Origin: an uncultured Collinsella sp.
GTDB lineage: Bacteria > Actinomycetota > Coriobacteriia > Coriobacteriales > Coriobacteriaceae
Reading direction: 5' to 3'
NCBI GenBank assembly: GCA_937969105.1
Contig: CALBUZ010000112.1
Coordinates: forward strand, 1 to 36,882
Length of the DNA stretch: 36,882 bases
The notes under the pieces were generated by a model. It was not told the DNA's origin and ran no database searches. It worked only from the letters and a program-made list of their open reading frames with translations. Shown in pieces: positions 32,876-36,882 of this stretch. Within the stretch, counting starts at the first letter, position 1; each line of letters opens with the position of its first letter. A program made the position numbers and the translations under genes.

Positions 32876-34339
32876 CTACTCGCCGTGCTTCTCATCGTGG
32901 CGAGCGGCGGCACGGGCATCGTGGATGCCCTTGATTGCGGCATGGCGGGCGGTGCGGGCGTCGTGCACGGCGTCGCGGGCCTCGGCGGCAGTTGCCTTGG
33001 CAGATCGCAGCTTGGCTGCCAGGTCGGGATTGGTCTCGGCAACCGCGGCGATCGTGGGGCCGTCGAGCTCTTCTTGCGTGGGCTCGGCCAAAAAGTCGAT
33101 GGCATACTGGGCGGCTACCATGGAGCCCTTGGCGAGTGCGCTCTCGTCGATCTTGTAGAAGCAGGAGTGCTGGGCATAGGTGGCGCCGATCTGGGGATTG
33201 CGCGCGCCGACAAAGGCGAGCACGCCCGGCACGCGACGCAGGTACTCCGAGAAGTCCTCGCCCGAAAGCGTGCCGCGGTAATGGCCCTCGCCCGCGGGGC
33301 CCAAGCACTTGAGCACAGCTTGGCGGCAGCGCTCGCTCGAGGCGGCATCGTTTTCGACCTTGTAGTTGGCGATGGTGTAGTCGGTGAGCTCGGCCTCGGC
33401 GCCCAGAGCAGCCGCGGTGTGCTCCACGATGCGGCGCATAAGCTCGGACATCTCCTCATGCGTCTTGTCGCCATAGGTGCGCACCGTGCCGGCGAGGTAT
33501 GCCGTGCCGGCGATAACGTTGCGCGCGGTGCCGCCATGCAGCTCGCCGACGGTGATGACGGCAGGTTCGTAGGGGCTAATCTCGCGCGAGACGATGGTCT
33601 GCAGGGCGTTGACGATTTCGGCGGCAACCATAACGGCGTCGTGGCCGCGCTGGGGCATGGCGCCATGGCACGAGGTGCCGCGGACGTCGATGCGGAACCA
33701 GTCGGTGTTTGCCATGCGCGGGCCGGGCTCGCAGCTTACGGTGCCGGCATCGACCTCGCTCCAGATGTGCGCGGCGTAGGCGCCGTCGACGCCGTCGAGT
33801 ACGCCCGTGCCAATCATGAGCTTGGCGCCCTGGCCGTTTTCCTCGCTGGGCTGGAATACGATGCGAATCTCGCCGTGGATGTCATCGGTCATGTGGCGCA
33901 GAATCTGCAATGTGCCGAGCATCATGGCGATATGGCAGTCGTGGCCGCAGGCATGCATGCGGCCCTCGTTGACGCTGGCGAACTCCTCGCCGGTCTGCTC
34001 GGTGACAGGCAGGGCGTCGATATCGGCGCGCAGCAGGATACGGCGGCGCGGCGTGCCGTCCTCGCGGTAGGCATCCGGCGCGGTACCGCGAAGCGTCGCC
34101 ACCAGGCCCGTCTTGAGCGGACGCTCGTAGGGGATATTCATGGCGTCGAGCTGGTTGGCGATGTCGGAAGTCGTGCGCTCCTCGGCAAGGCTCAGCTCCG
34201 GGTGCTTATGGAAGTGCCGGCGCTGCTTGATGATGTAGGGTTCAAACTCGGCGGCGATATCTCGGATGGCCGCGGTGACGTCGTCTGCTGCGCGAACCTC
34301 GGTTGCCGCCATAATTTGCTGTGCCTTGGTCTTCGTCAT
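32876..34339 (-). CDS. M20-family amidohydrolase with Ala/His-rich C-terminal tail
   Basis: 487 residues from the ATG at 34339, which has AAGGAG upstream; the open frame to 34732 runs through the promoter region. The catalytic domain resembles the HipO/AbgB/N-acyl-L-amino-acid amidohydrolase branch of M20 peptidases. RRHFHKHPELSLAEERT is the start motif. Metal ligands appear as Cys131 and His133 in MHACGHDCH, Glu167 in QPSEENGQGAK and His191 in AAHIWSEVD. The lid domain carries GTSCHGAMPQRGHDAV. It would cleave acyl or benzoyl groups from amino acids or peptides. Unusual is a tail of about 60 residues after AIDFL, rich in Ala, Arg and His with HDAR repeats, probably a helix. It is divergent from the amidohydrolase at 34508. 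Confidence 0.88.
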   Translation of the reverse strand: MTKTKAQQIMAATEVRAADDVTAAIRDIAAEFEPYIIKQRRHFHKHPELSLAEERTTSDIANQLDAMNIPYERPLKTGLVATLRGTAPDAYREDGTPRRRILLRADIDALPVTEQTGEEFASVNEGRMHACGHDCHIAMMLGTLQILRHMTDDIHGEIRIVFQPSEENGQGAKLMIGTGVLDGVDGAYAAHIWSEVDAGTVSCEPGPRMANTDWFRIDVRGTSCHGAMPQRGHDAVMVAAEIVNALQTIVSREISPYEPAVITVGELHGGTARNVIAGTAYLAGTVRTYGDKTHEEMSELMRRIVEHTAAALGAEAELTDYTIANYKVENDAASSERCRQAVLKCLGPAGEGHYRGTLSGEDFSEYLRRVPGVLAFVGARNPQIGATYAQHSCFYKIDESALAKGSMVAAQYAIDFLAEPTQEELDGPTIAAVAETNPDLAAKLRSAKATAAEARDAVHDARTARHAAIKGIHDARAAARHDEKHGE

Positions 34340-34421
34340 GGTCGATTTGCTCCTTGCTGGGTTGATCGCAAAATCGTACAGGCTTTCTCCAGTATGCCAC
34401 CTGCCGCTAGGGCTGGTAAAG

Positions 34422-34450
34422 TTGCCGTTTGCCGCTTGGGGTTTTGTAAC
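34422..34450 (+). promoter_or_regulatory. possible promoter of the YtcJ-like gene
   Basis: TTGCCG (34422-34427) and TGTAAC (34445-34450) are 17 bases apart in the divergent intergenic region, 58 bases before the chosen ATG. Each box matches four of six consensus bases. Confidence 0.35.
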
Positions 34451-34507
34451 AAGAGTGGGGGAGTACACTCGGGGGTGTTGAATTTCCTGCCAGAGATGGG
34501 GATGCCC

Positions 34508-36145
34508 ATGCAACATATCGATCGGATTATCCGCTCCAAGAACGTCTTTACCGCGCAAGACGGCATCGATACCGCCCGCGAGCTGGCGATTGCCATTGCG
34601 GGCGATCGCATCGTCGCAGTCGGCGCGCCCGATGACGTGATTGCCGCCGCACCTGCCGCCACGCCGGTGGTCGACTACGGCGAGCAATTCATCTGCCCCG
34701 GTTTCCATGACGCCCACCTGCACTTCTTCCATACCTCGGTTGGCTCCTCACCGTATATGCTCATGGATATGGGCACGTCCGAGGCGGCGCTGGTGCAGGA
34801 CACGCTCAAGTTTTCCCAGGACCTGCCCGACGACGCCTGGGTCGTGACGCAGGGCTGGCGCGATTACCGCTGGGATCCGCCCGAGCATCCTACCAAGGCC
34901 TCCCTCGACGTCGCCTTCCCCGATCGCCCCTGTGTTATGTATTCGGGCGACGGGCATACGCTGTGGCTCAACAGCCGCGCGCTCGAAGCCCTCGGCGTGA
35001 CGCGGGACAGCGAGCCTCCGGCGGGTGGCAGTTACGACAAAGACTCAAACGGTGAGCTTACGGGCATCGCCCACGAGGCAGCTGCTATGCAGCTGCTGCC
35101 GCGCTGCCTGGAGTGGCTGGGCGAGGACCGCATCGCGAGTGCTTACGCCGACCAGATGAAGCGTATGGCCGAGCAAGGCATCACCTCAATTTGCGATATG
35201 TCGCTCATGCCCATGCCGGGCTGCGACTTTATTCGCGACGATGTTTACGACAAGCTGCAGGCCGCCGGCAAGCTGGGCATCCGCGCCCATCTGTTTCCCA
35301 CGCTGCTGGATGACCAATCGCGCTTGGAGGAACTCCAGACCCGCTACGCAAACAACGCGCTGCTCTCGGCGCCAGGATTTAAACAGTTCTTCGACGGCGT
35401 GTCGAGCGAGCATACCGCATACCTCACTGAGCCCTATACTAACCCGCGCTTCCCGGGTGACCAGGGTCGCCTGACGGTTCCTGTCGAGCGCATGCGCAAG
35501 TTGGTTCTGGCGGCAGCCGAGCGTGGCCACACCGTGCGCATTCACGTTATCGGCGACGGCGCCATCCATGCCGCGCTCGATATCTTTGAGGAGGCGGCAG
35601 AGCTCTACGGTTTGCCCCCGCACGGCCATAATACGCTTGAGCATTTGGAGAATCTGCTGCCCGAGGACATCGATCGTCTGCGCAAACTCAACGTCATTGC
35701 CTCGAGCCAGCCTTGCCACATCACGCTCGACCCGGGTGGCCCGGAGCGCGACCTGGGCCTGGAACGCAGCCGCATCATGTGGCCGTTTGCGACCTATAAG
35801 CAGCGCGGCATCCGCCAAGCTTTCGGTACCGATAGCCCCATCACAGCCGTTACCAGCATGAACGTGCTCTACACGGCCATCACGCGCCAAGACCCCCGCA
35901 GCCACTGGCCCGAGGGCGGCTGGCTCCCCAGCGAGCGCATCGACGCGGCAACTGCCCTGCGCAACTACACCCTGGGCAGCGCCTACGCGGCAGGCGACGA
36001 GCGAAACCTCGGCAGCCTGGAACCCGGCAAATACGCCGACCTGGTAGTCCTGGACCAAAACCCACTCACCATCGACCCCCAAGAGCTGCAAGCCACCCAG
36101 GTCCAAGCAACCTACCTAGCCGGTAACCTCATCTACGAGCGCTGA
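34508..36145 (+). CDS. YtcJ-like amidohydrolase (amidohydrolase 3 family)
   Basis: 545 residues from the ATG at 34508, chosen because GGGG lies six bases before it; ATGs at 34502 and 34496 are also in frame. The long upstream frame is an antisense shadow of the M20 gene. The metal site starts with HDAHLHFF (His70, His72). Other family features are VVTQGWRDYRWDP, MYSGDGHTLWLNSRAL, HVIGDGAIHAALD with a ligand histidine, and FGTDSPI near 440 with the catalytic Asp. The N- and C-terminal beta segments (IAGDRIVAVG, LEPGKYADLVVLDQNPL) are typical. Family members hydrolyse amides or similar bonds; the substrate is unknown. It diverges from the M20 gene, and co-regulation is plausible. Confidence 0.88.
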   Translation: MQHIDRIIRSKNVFTAQDGIDTARELAIAIAGDRIVAVGAPDDVIAAAPAATPVVDYGEQFICPGFHDAHLHFFHTSVGSSPYMLMDMGTSEAALVQDTLKFSQDLPDDAWVVTQGWRDYRWDPPEHPTKASLDVAFPDRPCVMYSGDGHTLWLNSRALEALGVTRDSEPPAGGSYDKDSNGELTGIAHEAAAMQLLPRCLEWLGEDRIASAYADQMKRMAEQGITSICDMSLMPMPGCDFIRDDVYDKLQAAGKLGIRAHLFPTLLDDQSRLEELQTRYANNALLSAPGFKQFFDGVSSEHTAYLTEPYTNPRFPGDQGRLTVPVERMRKLVLAAAERGHTVRIHVIGDGAIHAALDIFEEAAELYGLPPHGHNTLEHLENLLPEDIDRLRKLNVIASSQPCHITLDPGGPERDLGLERSRIMWPFATYKQRGIRQAFGTDSPITAVTSMNVLYTAITRQDPRSHWPEGGWLPSERIDAATALRNYTLGSAYAAGDERNLGSLEPGKYADLVVLDQNPLTIDPQELQATQVQATYLAGNLIYER

Positions 36146-36163
36146 TGCTCATACCGTATCGTT

Positions 36164-36214
36164 AAACGCGGCTCGGGCAGCCTATTATGGGATGGCGCTC
36201 GAGCCGCGTTTGTA
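36164..36214 (+). terminator. terminator of the YtcJ-like gene
   Basis: A perfect 12-base stem (AAACGCGGCTCG, 36164-36175, with 36200-36211) encloses 24 bases, ending in a short TTTGTA. It begins 18 bases after the stop codon. Confidence 0.75.
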
Positions 36215-36806
36215 TATCGGTGGGGACCCGCTATGAGTGTCCCTGCTCTGATTGATTTGAGCGTGGGGTGGGGCGCCGCTGCCCCGCGCTCAATTTGGAC
36301 ATCAGCAATGCCGTCTCTTGGTGTTTTGCATACTTTCCATTGCAGATTGCATAAATAGGCTGGGATGTTCTTTCTGGCTCTTATGTACCCCTGCCTGGGC
36401 CGTGCAAAAAACGGAGTATTCAGCACCGCAAGCCCCGTCGGTGCCGCTGCAGTTGAATAACATTACGGAGATCGACGTCATTTTGGGGTCCGGTGCGACG
36501 CGAAGCATGTTTTTTGTCCTGACGGGGTTTGCCTGCCGACCCAAATTGCCGGTCGAAGGCGTCCTTGGGACCAATATGGTTTGTCCGGCGCGTATGCAGC
36601 CGTTCTGCTCTGCTGAATACTCCCAAAAATGCACGGTGCTCCCTGGGGGACCCGTGCGTGCGGCGAAAACCATGCCCATGTCGCTATCCGCATCGCCATT
36701 TTGCTGCACTGACTTTTCTGAATGCCGGACCCGATAACGTTGACTCAGCTCCCGTGTGGCGCCGGAGGGGCGGGATATAAGGTTTGTCGCGAGTTCCGCA
36801 TGCAAA
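36212..36806. other. gene-free stretch with overlapping short open frames on both strands
   Basis: No gene can be supported here. Two frames of 139 (+, 36318-36737) and 167 (-, 36302-36805) residues overlap almost fully. Neither has a ribosome-binding site or a known motif, and their composition (Cys, Met, Ser and Arg runs) is not that of a folded protein. The stretch is AT-richer than the genes around it. It contains a G-rich stem near 36257-36293 (TTGAGCG with CGCTCAA, plus GGGGC with GCCCC). It also holds the 26-bp inverted repeat described separately. It may be a decayed gene, a repeat element or an RNA locus. Confidence 0.5.
36400..36636. repeat. 26-bp inverted repeat spanning 237 bp
   Basis: The left arm at 36400-36425 and the reverse complement of 36611-36636 agree in 20 of 26 bases: CCGTGCA at the outer end and GGAGTATTCAGCA at the inner end. 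All six mismatches form one block in the middle (AAAAAC against TTTTTG). The 185 bases between the arms show no gene. The arms could delimit a mobile or repeat element. Confidence 0.65.
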
Positions 36807-36829
36807 GAAGGCCACTTAATGTGGCCTTC
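36807..36829 (-). terminator. hairpin, probable terminator of a minus-strand gene beyond the window
   Basis: GAAGGCCAC and GTGGCCTTC form a perfect nine-base stem with a five-base loop. On the minus strand it is followed by TTTG. It would end a gene whose coding part lies to the right of 36882. Confidence 0.5.
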
Positions 36830-36882
36830 GTGCGAGCAGGACTGTCCGAGCAGGGAGTTGTATATTCGTCTCTTCCGGAGGC

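Noticed and set aside
32855..34501. N-terminal extension (over 500 codons) of the YtcJ-like amidohydrolase frame
   Set aside because: It is antisense to the whole M20 gene. The amidohydrolase domain is complete without it, and a start with a G-rich site exists at 34502-34508.
36302..36805. 167-codon minus-strand frame and the overlapping 139-codon plus-strand frame
   Set aside because: There are no ribosome-binding sites and no known motif, and they coincide with an inverted-repeat region. I could not support either as a gene.

Overview
The window looks like a chromosomal segment of a high-GC actinobacterium of the Coriobacteriia, most likely Collinsella or a close relative. This is inferred from gene content and style: a very long 2-hydroxyacyl-CoA dehydratase activase behind a TetR regulator, an AmaP/DUF2273/Asp23 cassette, strong G/C-ending codon bias with long antisense shadow frames, and many short hairpins between genes. 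No rRNA, tRNA, CRISPR array, transposase or phage gene was seen.

Left part (1-8122). Two AT-richer permease-like genes enter from the left edge and stop at a shared hairpin. A minus-strand operon follows, encoding a polar amino-acid ABC importer (Tat-type lipoprotein receptor, two permeases, ATPase) and a class-C26 glutamine amidotransferase-like hydrolase. Its leader region contains a sigma70-like promoter, a dispersed hairpin and a duplicated 81-bp inverted-repeat module. Next is a shortened Dxs-like enzyme whose acceptor-site arginines are replaced.

Middle part (8351-22212). An HD-domain protein and a CmpB-like membrane protein are followed by the C-terminal scrap of a PII protein and a Cof-type HAD phosphatase. 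Then come a TetR regulator with palindromic operators, the 1595-residue activase, and a 3-hydroxyacyl-CoA dehydrogenase. Behind these lie an arylsulfotransferase remnant, a small membrane-anchored protein preceded by a 12-codon leader ORF, a DUF389 protein carrying an EF-hand-like loop, and an OPT-family transporter.

Right part (22405-36145). A co-directional housekeeping run holds CoaX, dCMP deaminase, an Nfu-type Fe-S protein, Lgt, a DUF6020/GT-C-like membrane protein and YebC. It is followed by the envelope cassette AmaP-DUF2273-Asp23, a YitT-type protein and a zinc-ribbon membrane protein. A convergent M20 amidohydrolase and a divergent YtcJ-like amidohydrolase complete the genes. The last 670 bases hold no convincing gene but carry a 26-bp inverted repeat.

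The most unusual features are a family of about six short hairpins, mostly abutting stop codons, with a near-constant G-rich loop but different, self-complementary arms; the Dxs-like active-site changes; the EF-hand in DUF389; and the decayed PII and arylsulfotransferase genes.
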